Shown: positions 1 through 5,101 of the stretch, piece by piece
Numbering within the stretch: the stretch's first letter is position 1
How the letters are laid out: every line of letters begins with the position of its first letter
NCBI GenBank assembly: GCA_011050175.1
Contig: DRGF01000202.1
Span: 1-5,545, forward strand
From: Thermococcus sp.
GTDB taxonomy: Archaea; Methanobacteriota_B; Thermococci; Thermococcales; Thermococcaceae
DNA length: 5,545 bases
Direction of reading: 5' to 3'
The notes under the pieces: generated by a model
Told to the model about the DNA's origin: nothing
The model's database searches: none
What the model saw: only the letters and a program-made list of their open reading frames with translations
Made by a program: the position numbers and the translations under genes

Positions 1-210
1 GGACACGATGCCCAGCCCGACGAAGAGAAGGAACACTGCAGTTAGGCCACCAACAAAGCCAGTGAGGAGGTAGGCCATGATTATCGGCACGGCAACTAGG
101 TCTATCTTCATGCCCCACATTGTGGGCATCTCTATTGGAATCACCTCAAGCATGAGCGAAAGGCCCAGCATCATGCCTATGAGAGCTATCTCCCTCGAAC
201 TCATCCTCAC
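1..210 (-). CDS. ECF-type transporter S component-like membrane protein (partial, C-terminus outside window)
   Basis: Translating the minus strand from position 210 gives an open, very hydrophobic frame with no stop before the window edge (70 residues seen). It begins (V/M)RMSSREIALIGMM, then shows helical stretches around the VIPIEMPTMWG, KIDLVAVPIIMAYLL and GFVGGLTAVFLLFVG segments. The pattern of a short helix with a Pro-rich loop, then a KIDLVAVP-like segment, then a Gly-rich helix resembles substrate-binding S components of ECF vitamin transporters, which bind a vitamin such as riboflavin or biotin in the membrane and pair with an ECF ATPase module. The substrate cannot be read from this fragment. 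The start is either GTG at 210, placed 4 nt after a GGTGAT ribosome binding site (220-215), or ATG at 204, 10 nt after it; I prefer GTG on spacing. An in-frame TGA at 213-211 excludes anything longer. It is transcribed divergently from the operon starting at 331. It could instead be another small polytopic membrane protein. Confidence 0.6.
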   Translation of the reverse strand, partial: MRMSSREIALIGMMLGLSLMLEVIPIEMPTMWGMKIDLVAVPIIMAYLLTGFVGGLTAVFLLFVGLGIVS

Positions 211-214
211 TCAC

Positions 215-249
215 ATCACCAGACGAAGTTTGTTCCAAAATTTATAAAA
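215..249 (-). promoter_or_regulatory. Promoter and ribosome binding site of the leftward S-component gene
   Basis: The AT-rich core at 241-249 reads TTTTATAAA on the minus strand, about 35 nt from the GTG at 210, with A-rich sequence upstream that could serve as a BRE. Transcription would start near 220, leaving a leader of about 10 nt that begins with the GGTGAT ribosome binding site (220-215). This matches the short leaders usual in Thermococcales. The transcription start is inferred from spacing only. Confidence 0.5.
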
Positions 250-270
250 TTTTGTTCCCCAATTGGAACA
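231..270. promoter_or_regulatory. Candidate operator: three TGTTCC-type repeats around a TATA box
   Basis: TGTTCCAA at 231-238 and its exact reverse complement TTGGAACA at 263-270 flank a 24-nt interior. A third TGTTCC at 253-258 makes a shorter palindrome TGTTCC-N6-GGAACA with the right arm (253-270). Nested inside is a perfect 8-bp inverted repeat, CAAAATTT-ATA-AAATTTTG (236-254), containing the TATA box of the leftward gene. Symmetric half-sites that cover a TATA box are typical of archaeal dimeric repressors that block TBP/TFB binding. I do not recognise the half-site as that of a named regulator; it is not the TATCAC-N5-GTGATA glycolytic site, nor a clean GTTnnnAAC SurR site. The regulator is unknown. 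Confidence 0.45.
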
Positions 271-292
271 TAGCTTCGGGGGCAAAAGAACC

Positions 293-327
293 CTTAAAAA
301 AGGAGCCCTGGAGATACCTTGTGAGGG
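293..327 (+). promoter_or_regulatory. Promoter and ribosome binding site of the three-gene operon
   Basis: CTTAAAAAA (293-301), preceded by an A-rich stretch (284-290), lies about 33 nt before the ATG at 331. This is the usual archaeal TATA-to-start distance for a short leader, and predicts a transcript start near 322. GTGAGG (321-326) is a moderate ribosome binding site just ahead of the ATG. The stronger TATA at 241-249 could alternatively drive a longer leader of roughly 60 nt in this direction. Confidence 0.4.
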
Positions 328-330
328 ATT

Positions 331-1131
331 ATGTTCACGGCCGAAGAGATATCAGAGCTCGTTAGGGAGATAAGGCACGAGAACGGCTTTCCCGACAGCC
401 CCTTCAGGATAGACGAGGCCAGATACGACGAAGGGGAGGACAAGCTTTTCATAATCGCCCACGACAGGACCGATAAGAGCGTCGTTATAGGCAACAGCTT
501 CGTCATCGGAAAACTCCGCGAGAGGCTTGGAGTTAAACAGGTGACGGTTTATTCAAACCTCGACCTGGAGATAAAGCGGAGGAAGCTTGAGGAGGCCGAA
601 AAGCTCGTCGCCGGAACGGAGCTTGAGTTCATTCTCCCGCTAATAGAGGCCGAGAAGAAGTTCCCACCGAGGAAGTGGCCCGACGTTAAGGGGGACGTCA
701 AAACGCTCATCTTCCTGAGCTTCAACGCGAAGGCCCTGCTCGGATTTGCAGAGATGCTTAGCCTTCCATATGAGGCCATCGGAATCCGCTACGCCTTCCC
801 GAAGCTGAAGTACGAACCAGTGGAAGCAGAGCCAAGGGAGATTTTCTTCCCTGACGGGGAGAAGCTCACCAGGCTTGCAAAGGAGAGGGGAGCGAGGCTC
901 GTCCTGACCGATTTTCCGTTCGGTCTGAAGTTTAGAAACGGAGTTGCGCTCCTCAACCCGTTCCGCCTCCTCCACATAGGCTTCTTCGAGCTGAAGTACC
1001 TTTTCGGCTTTGAGAAGCCGGTGGTGTATGATAAAAAGGCCCTCGTGGACTTTGTGGTAAGCCTGACCTACGAGGGGCTCATGGAATCTACAGATGGTGC
1101 AAATCTAATCTGGAGGATGTGGAGAAAATGA
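331..1131 (+). CDS. Uncharacterised protein, possibly a degenerate PP-loop-type (N-type ATP pyrophosphatase-like) protein
   Basis: A soluble, charged protein of 266 residues with no signal peptide or membrane segment. I cannot name it from its sequence. Three segments recall archaeal PP-loop proteins: a KH-like stretch VVIGNSFVIGKLRERLG (51-67), a basic-Pro motif FPPRKWP (111-117), and a beta-strand/loop TLIFLSFNAKALLGF (125-139) placed where an SGGxDS ATP-binding loop would sit. The loop is degenerate here (SFNAKA instead of SGG.DS), so ATP pyrophosphatase activity would be unlikely if the similarity is real. The C-terminal third (from about 170) is aromatic-rich and unassigned. The ATG at 331 has a ribosome binding site and a well-placed TATA box. 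It is the first gene of a tight operon: its TGA overlaps the next ATG by 4 nt. The coding status is strong from length, codon use and context; the function is a low-confidence inference. Confidence 0.85.
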   Translation: MFTAEEISELVREIRHENGFPDSPFRIDEARYDEGEDKLFIIAHDRTDKSVVIGNSFVIGKLRERLGVKQVTVYSNLDLEIKRRKLEEAEKLVAGTELEFILPLIEAEKKFPPRKWPDVKGDVKTLIFLSFNAKALLGFAEMLSLPYEAIGIRYAFPKLKYEPVEAEPREIFFPDGEKLTRLAKERGARLVLTDFPFGLKFRNGVALLNPFRLLHIGFFELKYLFGFEKPVVYDKKALVDFVVSLTYEGLMESTDGANLIWRMWRK

Positions 1132-1700
1132 TAGTCGGGGTCGTTGGAAAGATTGCCGCAGGAAAGACTACCATAGCGAAGTTCTTTGAGGAGAGGGGCT
1201 TCTGCAGGGTCTCCTGCAGCGACCCGCTCATAGACCTCCTCACCCACAACGTCTCGGACTACTCGTGGATTCCCAAGCTGCCGGAGAAGGCCGAGCCGAC
1301 CCGCGAGAGGTTGATAGAGTTCGGAAAGTACCTCAAGGACAAGTACGGCGGGGACATACTCATCAGGCTCGCCATAGACAAGAAGAGGCACTGCGAGAAC
1401 ATAATCATAGACGGCGTCCGCTCCAGGGAGGAGATAGAGGCAATCAAAAGGCTCGGTGGGAAGGTCATCTACGTCGAGGTGAGGCCGGAGATAAGGTTTG
1501 AACGCCTGATGGGGAGGAAGGCCAGCAAGGACAAGGGCATAAAGAGCTTCGAGGACTTTAAGGAGATGGACGACGCTGAGGAGCGCCTGTACCACACGAG
1601 CGAGCTGAAGGGTTTGGCGGACTACGTGATAGTCAACGAAGGGACGCTGGATGAGCTGAGGAAAGAGGTTGAGAAAATAATTGAAGAGGTGGTCAGGTGA
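1128..1700 (+). CDS. P-loop nucleotide kinase-like protein (UPF0200 / dephospho-CoA-kinase-like AAA fold)
   Basis: This 190-residue protein opens directly on a P-loop: MIVGVVGKIAAGKTT, with Walker A G7-K-I-A-A-G-K13-T14. A DGVRS motif (95-99) follows a hydrophobic strand (III, 92-94), in the place of the acceptor or Walker B-like strand of this group. An Arg-rich lid, RFERLMGRK (123-131), and a C-terminal ADYVIVNEGTLDEL strand-helix complete the pattern. This order is shared by UPF0200, deoxynucleotide monophosphate kinases and CoaE-type kinases. Archaeal dephospho-CoA kinase is known to be an unrelated GTP-dependent enzyme, so a CoA role is less likely. Phosphorylation of a nucleoside monophosphate is the best guess; the substrate is unknown. 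I chose ATG 1128 over GTG 1119, which would add three residues. ATG gives a 4-nt ATGA overlap with the upstream stop, and GGAGG at 1112-1116 is only 2 nt from the GTG. The downstream gene also overlaps by 4 nt. Confidence 0.85.
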   Translation: MIVGVVGKIAAGKTTIAKFFEERGFCRVSCSDPLIDLLTHNVSDYSWIPKLPEKAEPTRERLIEFGKYLKDKYGGDILIRLAIDKKRHCENIIIDGVRSREEIEAIKRLGGKVIYVEVRPEIRFERLMGRKASKDKGIKSFEDFKEMDDAEERLYHTSELKGLADYVIVNEGTLDELRKEVEKIIEEVVR

Positions 1701-2272
1701 ACCTCCTCATCATCTCCCCCTGCCTCTTGAGCCCCTTCCACGTATACCGCGGGCCGAAGGGGAAGGAATACGAGACGGCAAGGCTCCTGAGGGAGCTGAT
1801 CGGGGAGTTGGACGGCGAATGGCAGGTTTTAGCCTACCCGTGCCCAGAGTTCGAGCTGATCGGCTGGCCGAGGGCTCCGGCGAGCAGAGAGGTCTACGAG
1901 AGGCTCGGCATGCGCGAGAGGGCGAAGGTAATAGCCGACTTCATAGGAAGGGTCCTTACCGAGGAAAAGCCCGAAAAAGTTATCTTCGTGGGAGTTAAGG
2001 GCTCCCCAACCTGCGGTGTCTTTCACACGAGTTCGAGCGACCCCGAGAGCTACCCGTACCGGGCGATGCAGGAGTTCTTCTACCTTAGCAAAGAGGAGAG
2101 AATAAAGCGCTCGAAGGAGCTCGTCAAGGAGCAGGGCTTCAAGCTCGTGAAGATGCCCGGCATACTGTTTGAAATCCTGACGGCGAGGTTCCCGGAAGCT
2201 ACCTACATCGAGTTCGACAAGGATAACATTGAAGAGAGCCTAAAAAGGCTCGAAGAACACCTAAATCACTAA
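1697..2272 (+). CDS. DUF523/TudS-like putative [4Fe-4S] desulfidase
   Basis: A 191-residue cytosolic protein with three conserved-looking cysteine motifs: SPCLL (Cys9), YPCPE...PRAP (Cys49, Glu51) and KGSPTCGV (Cys106). DUF523/TudS proteins carry the same three in the same order: S-x-C-L, CPE...PR.P and SP-S/T-CG. Their three cysteines hold a [4Fe-4S] cluster with one free iron that takes sulfur from thiolated uracil nucleotides. The spacing (40 and 57 residues) fits that family. The lack of the usual RYDG motif after the first Cys (here VYRGPKGKE) and a C-terminal extension after about 130 mark it as a divergent branch. The GTG start forms a GTGA overlap with the kinase stop and has a strong site, GAGGTGGT, at 1686-1693 inside the kinase gene. 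Its stop overlaps the convergent methyltransferase by 4 nt. Family membership is inferred from motifs; the substrate is unknown. Confidence 0.65.
   Translation: MNLLIISPCLLSPFHVYRGPKGKEYETARLLRELIGELDGEWQVLAYPCPEFELIGWPRAPASREVYERLGMRERAKVIADFIGRVLTEEKPEKVIFVGVKGSPTCGVFHTSSSDPESYPYRAMQEFFYLSKEERIKRSKELVKEQGFKLVKMPGILFEILTARFPEATYIEFDKDNIEESLKRLEEHLNH
2236..2251 (-). terminator. Candidate terminator hairpin of the methyltransferase transcript
   Basis: A perfect 5-bp inverted repeat, GAGCC-TAAAAA-GGCTC, lies 18 nt past the methyltransferase stop, inside the 3' end of the convergent gene. On the minus strand the loop reads TTTTTA. Archaeal termination depends mainly on T-tracts, so the T5 run could suffice. 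It may equally be coding coincidence. Confidence 0.3.
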
Positions 2273-3015
2273 GGAGAGGGTTTTCGGGGCTTCTCGGCAA
2301 TCACCATCAGTTCAATGTCATCCATGTCCACCTTTCGCTTCCCCCACCTTCCGGCGGTTCCACCCCAGATGGCCTTCACTTCAAACCCGACCATCTTGAA
2401 CATTAGGTAGAGCTCGGTCGGGACGTAGACCCGCTCCCGTATCGCGACTTTCGTGCCGTCCGGGGCCTCAAGCTCCTCGTAGAATGTCATGGTGTTCGGG
2501 TCAAAAAGTCCGTGGGCAATGTCCTCGTTCGTGGCCTTCTTGACCCTTGAGAGCGCGCTCAGGGCCGTGAGGATGAACTTGCCCCCAGGCTTCAGCGACC
2601 TGTACACGTTCCTCAGGATGGCGAGGTCGTGCTCTATCGGGTCGTCGGACAGGCCAAGCAGCGAGAATGCTCCCTCGCACAGGCATATCGCGGCGTCGAA
2701 CTCCCCGTCCCTCACGAACTTGGTCGCGTCTGCTTTTATAAATTCAACTTCAACGCCCTCCTTCTGGGCCCGCGCCTCTGCCTTCTCAAGCATTTTCCGG
2801 GAAATGTCAATACCCGTAACGCGGTAACCTCTCTTCGCAAGCTCTATGGAGTGCCTCCCAACGCCGCAGCCCATGTCCAGTATTTTTGCGCCCTTCGGGA
2901 GCTTGAACTCGTTCAGGAGAAACTCGACCTCCTCCTTGGTGTACCTGGTAAAAGGCTCCTGCAGGTAATAGTCCGCTTCCCTGTCAAAAAATTCTTCCCA
3001 TTCGTACTTTTTCAT
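2269..3015 (-). CDS. Class I SAM-dependent methyltransferase
   Basis: This 248-residue protein has a Rossmann-type methyltransferase core. Motif I is ILDMGCGVGRHSIEL (45-59, Asp47 then GxGxG at 49-53), followed by the ribose-binding acidic residue in VTGIDIS (Asp70). KADATKF follows (about 94), then a motif-IV-like strand, FDAAICLCEGAFSLL, and a LKPGGKFIL post-motif segment. A short N-terminal helix region (EFFDREADYYLQEPF) precedes the core, and an insertion before the last strands (EELEAPDGTKVAIRERVYVP) probably shapes the substrate site. The sequence does not show whether it methylates a small molecule, protein or RNA. I chose ATG 3015 because GTGAT (3024-3020) sits 4 nt upstream and a TATA box lies 35 nt upstream. 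An upstream extension to about 3105 has no such signals and reads as untypical sequence. It is convergent with the operon on its left, with stops overlapping 4 nt. Confidence 0.92.
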   Translation of the reverse strand: MKKYEWEEFFDREADYYLQEPFTRYTKEEVEFLLNEFKLPKGAKILDMGCGVGRHSIELAKRGYRVTGIDISRKMLEKAEARAQKEGVEVEFIKADATKFVRDGEFDAAICLCEGAFSLLGLSDDPIEHDLAILRNVYRSLKPGGKFILTALSALSRVKKATNEDIAHGLFDPNTMTFYEELEAPDGTKVAIRERVYVPTELYLMFKMVGFEVKAIWGGTAGRWGKRKVDMDDIELMVIAEKPRKPSP

Positions 3016-3019
3016 AGCA

Positions 3020-3053
3020 ATCACACATAAAGCTCGCCGTGTTTGGTTAAAAA
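3020..3053 (-). promoter_or_regulatory. Promoter and ribosome binding site of the methyltransferase gene
   Basis: On the minus strand TTTTTAA (3053-3047) lies about 35 nt before the ATG at 3015, and GTGAT (3024-3020) is a good ribosome binding site 4 nt before it. Spacing predicts a transcript start near 3025 and a leader of about 10 nt. Confidence 0.5.
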
Positions 3054-3111
3054 GCTTCCTAAGAGGACAAAACGGTGACACGAAACCCGCAAAAGGTGTC
3101 CCCAAGAAAGC

Positions 3112-3145
3112 ATAAGGAAATAAGGAACGGATGGCATAGGCATAG
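3112..3145 (+). repeat. Two short tandem duplications in the intergenic gap
   Basis: ATAAGGAA is repeated perfectly in tandem (3112-3119, 3120-3127), followed shortly by GGCATA twice (3133-3138, 3139-3144). They lie just upstream of the ribosome binding site AGGTGTGA (3147-3154) and the ATG at 3158, where promoter elements for that start would be expected. They look like small slippage duplications; no function is evident. Confidence 0.5.
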
Positions 3146-3157
3146 TAGGTGTGAGAT

Positions 3158-3205
3158 ATGAAGGCCCTAATCCTTTACGTCTCCGGAACACGGGGAAAAA
3201 GTAAA
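3158..3205 (+). pseudogene. Possible 5' remnant of a flavodoxin-like gene, or small orphan start
   Basis: An ATG preceded by AGGTGTGA (3147-3154, 3-nt gap) opens with MKALILYVSGTRGKSK. This resembles the first beta-strand and FMN-phosphate loop of flavodoxins (K-x-L-I-x-Y-x-S-x-T-G-x-T). After about 16 residues the frame becomes Pro/Gln/Arg-rich and, from 3239, runs antisense to a well-supported EamA gene, so the rest of the frame is not credible protein. No other frame restores a flavodoxin continuation. It could be the stump of a gene whose body was lost, or a chance resemblance over a short span. Confidence in a real relic is low. Confidence 0.25.
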
Positions 3206-3206
3206 C
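3196..3206 (-). terminator. T-rich terminator after the EamA gene
   Basis: On the minus strand, GTTTAC followed by TTTTT (3206-3196) lies about 33 nt beyond the EamA stop. This is the T-tract type of intrinsic terminator used by archaeal RNA polymerase. There is no strong hairpin. Confidence 0.4.
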
Positions 3207-3238
3207 ACCCGCGGCGACTTCCTCAGGCTCTTATTACT

Positions 3239-3655
3239 TCACAGGGAGACCAGCAAAGCCCCCACGACTATCAACAGCGCCCCCAAAACTGTCCTAGGTG
3301 TAAGTTCCTCCTTCAAAACTATCCACGAGAGAAATATCGCCAGGGCAACACTCGTCTTGTCTATTGCTATTACAGCCGGAACGCGGCCGCCTTTGACCGC
3401 CATGAAATAGAAGAGCCACGAGAGCGCGCCCGCTATCCCCGAGAGGGCTATGAAGAGCAACGCCCTGCCGTTGATGCTGGAAACGTCGGTTCTGCCCTGC
3501 CACACCGCAACAAGGAAAAGGAACGCGAACATTATGAAGGCCCTCACCGTCGTCGCGACGGTTGAATCAACGTCTTTCAGACCGAGTTTTCCAAAGATGG
3601 GAACAAGGGGGGCGAAGAAAGCCGAGAGAATGGCATAGAAAATATATGCCCTCAT
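3239..3655 (-). CDS. Half-size EamA/DMT-family membrane protein
   Basis: A 138-residue integral membrane protein with five predicted helices: about 4-21, 33-52, 64-87, 94-114 and 121-138. It carries one EamA repeat, with the conserved features of helix 4 (VIAIDKTSVALAIFL, 95-109) followed by a WIVLKEELT loop and the final Gly-rich helix VLGALLIVVGALLV. Full-length DMT transporters have two such repeats (about 300 residues). The length and intact ends match the stand-alone single-EamA family (COG2510 type), so this is a natural half-size form that would work as a dimer, not a truncation. The substrate is unknown. ATG 3655 is 1 nt after the mutase stop (TGA-G-ATG), with GAGG at 3666-3663 as ribosome binding site. 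An in-frame TTG at 3670 would overlap the mutase and is less likely. Probably co-transcribed with the mutase. Confidence 0.85.
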   Translation of the reverse strand: MRAYIFYAILSAFFAPLVPIFGKLGLKDVDSTVATTVRAFIMFAFLFLVAVWQGRTDVSSINGRALLFIALSGIAGALSWLFYFMAVKGGRVPAVIAIDKTSVALAIFLSWIVLKEELTPRTVLGALLIVVGALLVSL

Positions 3656-3656
3656 C

Positions 3657-5006
3657 TCACGCCCTCTCAATCGCCCTCCTCACCAGCTTCTCCGCCTTCT
3701 CCATCAGCTCCCTCGCCTTCTCCTCGGTGTGCGCCTCAAGGGTGATGCGCATTATCGGCTCCGTCCCGCTCGGGCGGAAGAGGATCCACCAGTCCGAGTT
3801 CTCTATCCTGACGCCGTCTATGTCTATGAGCCTCTCGTAGTCGAAGGCCTCCAGCGCCTCCTGAGCTATCAGCTCCATCGCTCTGGCCTTCTTCTCGTTG
3901 GGACAGGGTATCTTAGCCCTCAGCGTCACATAGCGCGGGACTTCCTTAGCCAGCTCGCTCAGCGGGCCGAGCCTGTCAATCATCTCAAGGACGAGCGCCC
4001 CTGCGAAGATACCGTCCGGGGTCAGGTTCCACTGGGGGATTATCCAAGTCCCGCTCGGCTCCCCGCCGAAGACCCCGCCGTGCCTGGCCAGCTCGTCCGC
4101 GACGGCAACGTCCCCAACGCGCGTCCTTATGACCTCACCGCCGAGGGGCTTAACGTAGTCGTCAAGGGCGAAACCGGCATCGACCGTGGTCACGATTTTG
4201 CCCTTCCCGAACTTCCTCAGGGCGTAGCCCGCTATGAGCGAGAGCATGACCTCGTACTCCACGAAGTTGCCTTCATCGTCAACCACGCCAATCCTGTCGG
4301 CGTCGCCGTCGTGCGCTATCCCAACGTCGGCCTTCATTGCCCTGACCGTCTTCGCCAGCGCGGAGAGGCTCTTAGCGTTCGGTTCAAGCTCGCGGACGAA
4401 GAAGCCCGTCGGGTGGGAGTTAAGGCTTATCACGCGGTTTCCGAGCTCGCGCTGGAGGTACGGAGAAAGAATACTCCCCGCACCGTTTCCGGAATCAACG
4501 ACGACGGTGTAAGAGCTATCGAGGTGAACCACCTCAAGGGCCTTTTTTATGTACTCATCCTTCGGGTCGGCCCTTCTGATGCTTCCAATCTCGTTCCAGG
4601 TGGCCTTCCTGAAGTTGCCGGACTCCAGAATCGCCTCAAGCTCGTTCTCCATCTCGGGGGTGTAGGCCATTCCGTTGGGCTGCCACACCTTTATGCCGTT
4701 GTATTCAGGCGGGTTGTGTGAAGCGGTGATCGTAACGCCCGCATCTGCCCCGTAGAGCCTGATCGCAAAGCCGGTAAGAGGAGTTGGCGCGAGGCCGATG
4801 TCTATTACGTCAACGCCCGTGCTCAGGAGTCCACTTATTACAGCCCGCTTGAGCATCTCGCCGCTCGTCCTCGTGTCCATGCCGACGACCACAGTGCCCC
4901 CGCTGAGGTAAGTCCCCAGCGCCTTTCCGACGTTGAGGGCAAGCTCAGGCGTCAGCGTCTCGTTGACGATTTCTCGAATCCCACTGGTTCCAAAGTACTT
5001 TCCCAT
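3657..5006 (-). CDS. glmM: Archaeal phosphohexomutase: phosphoglucosamine mutase (GlmM-type) or phosphopentomutase
   Basis: A full-length 449-residue alpha-D-phosphohexomutase. All four active-site elements are present: phosphoserine loop TASHNP (94-99, Ser96), Mg-binding DGDADR (233-238), sugar-recognition GEPSG (315-319), and phosphate-binding RPSGTEP (411-417). The N-terminal FGTSGIRE (5-12) is also typical. Such enzymes move phosphate between C1 and C6 (or C5) of a sugar through a phosphoserine and a bisphosphate intermediate. Archaeal paralogues act on glucosamine-6-P (for UDP-GlcNAc), on hexose phosphates or on pentose phosphates. In Thermococcus kodakarensis one member of this superfamily is a phosphopentomutase. 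GEPSG fits the GlmM/phosphopentomutase-like archaeal group better than PMM/PGM, but the substrate cannot be fixed here and the symbol is provisional. ATG 5006 follows GGTGGTG (5016-5010). GTG 5015 would add three residues but lies within that site. The half-size EamA gene follows at once. Confidence 0.93.
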   Translation of the reverse strand: MGKYFGTSGIREIVNETLTPELALNVGKALGTYLSGGTVVVGMDTRTSGEMLKRAVISGLLSTGVDVIDIGLAPTPLTGFAIRLYGADAGVTITASHNPPEYNGIKVWQPNGMAYTPEMENELEAILESGNFRKATWNEIGSIRRADPKDEYIKKALEVVHLDSSYTVVVDSGNGAGSILSPYLQRELGNRVISLNSHPTGFFVRELEPNAKSLSALAKTVRAMKADVGIAHDGDADRIGVVDDEGNFVEYEVMLSLIAGYALRKFGKGKIVTTVDAGFALDDYVKPLGGEVIRTRVGDVAVADELARHGGVFGGEPSGTWIIPQWNLTPDGIFAGALVLEMIDRLGPLSELAKEVPRYVTLRAKIPCPNEKKARAMELIAQEALEAFDYERLIDIDGVRIENSDWWILFRPSGTEPIMRITLEAHTEEKARELMEKAEKLVRRAIERA

Positions 5007-5046
5007 GGGCACCACCCGAATGAGATTAAGACGTGATGTGGGAAAG

Positions 5047-5066
5047 TAAAAAGGGAGAAATATAAC
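5047..5066 (-). promoter_or_regulatory. Candidate promoter of the mutase-EamA transcript
   Basis: Two TATA-like cores precede the ATG at 5006 on the minus strand. GTTATATTT (5066-5058) has AAA upstream as a possible BRE and would give a leader of about 30 nt. TTTTTA (5052-5047) would give about 18 nt. The sequence alone does not decide between them. The 95-nt gap after the BtpA gene suggests independent transcription of the mutase. Confidence 0.4.
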
Positions 5067-5092
5067 GCTTTCGTCACTTTCTCTGTTAGACT

Positions 5093-5097
5093 AAAAA
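5093..5097 (-). terminator. T5 tract just after the BtpA-family gene
   Basis: TTTTT on the minus strand begins 4 nt after the stop codon (5104-5102), within GTATTTTTAG. It is a minimal archaeal T-tract terminator candidate, backed by further T-runs at 5052-5048. No hairpin was seen. Confidence 0.35.
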
Positions 5098-5101
5098 TAC
5101 C

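Noticed and set aside
1699..1717. On the minus strand, ATGATGA followed 9-10 nt later by CTGA resembles the C and D' boxes of an archaeal C/D guide RNA.
   Set aside because: It lies across the start of the desulfidase-like gene, no C'/D pair follows, and there is no terminal stem. Most likely coding coincidence.
3074..3102. GACAC...GTGTC inverted repeat in the intergenic gap.
   Set aside because: Arms of only 5 bp with a 14-nt spacer, with no T-run or start codon in useful position; expected by chance.
3016..3105. In-frame N-terminal extension of the methyltransferase by about 30 residues.
   Set aside because: The ATG at 3015 has a ribosome binding site and a TATA box at standard distances within the extension, and the extension is Phe/Pro/Arg-rich sequence unlike the protein.
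3206..3565. Long rightward reading frame continuing from the ATG at 3158 across the EamA gene.
   Set aside because: The translation is Pro/Gln/Arg-rich low-quality sequence, antisense to a protein with a clear membrane-domain pattern.
3239..3655. Reading the EamA protein as a truncated DMT transporter.
   Set aside because: Start and stop are intact, it has five complete helices, and its length matches the known stand-alone single-EamA family.
3729..4721. A 330-codon open frame on the plus strand opposite the phosphohexomutase.
   Set aside because: The mutase on the other strand carries all four family motifs. The plus-strand frame shows no recognisable domain and is the usual antisense open frame of GC-rich third positions.
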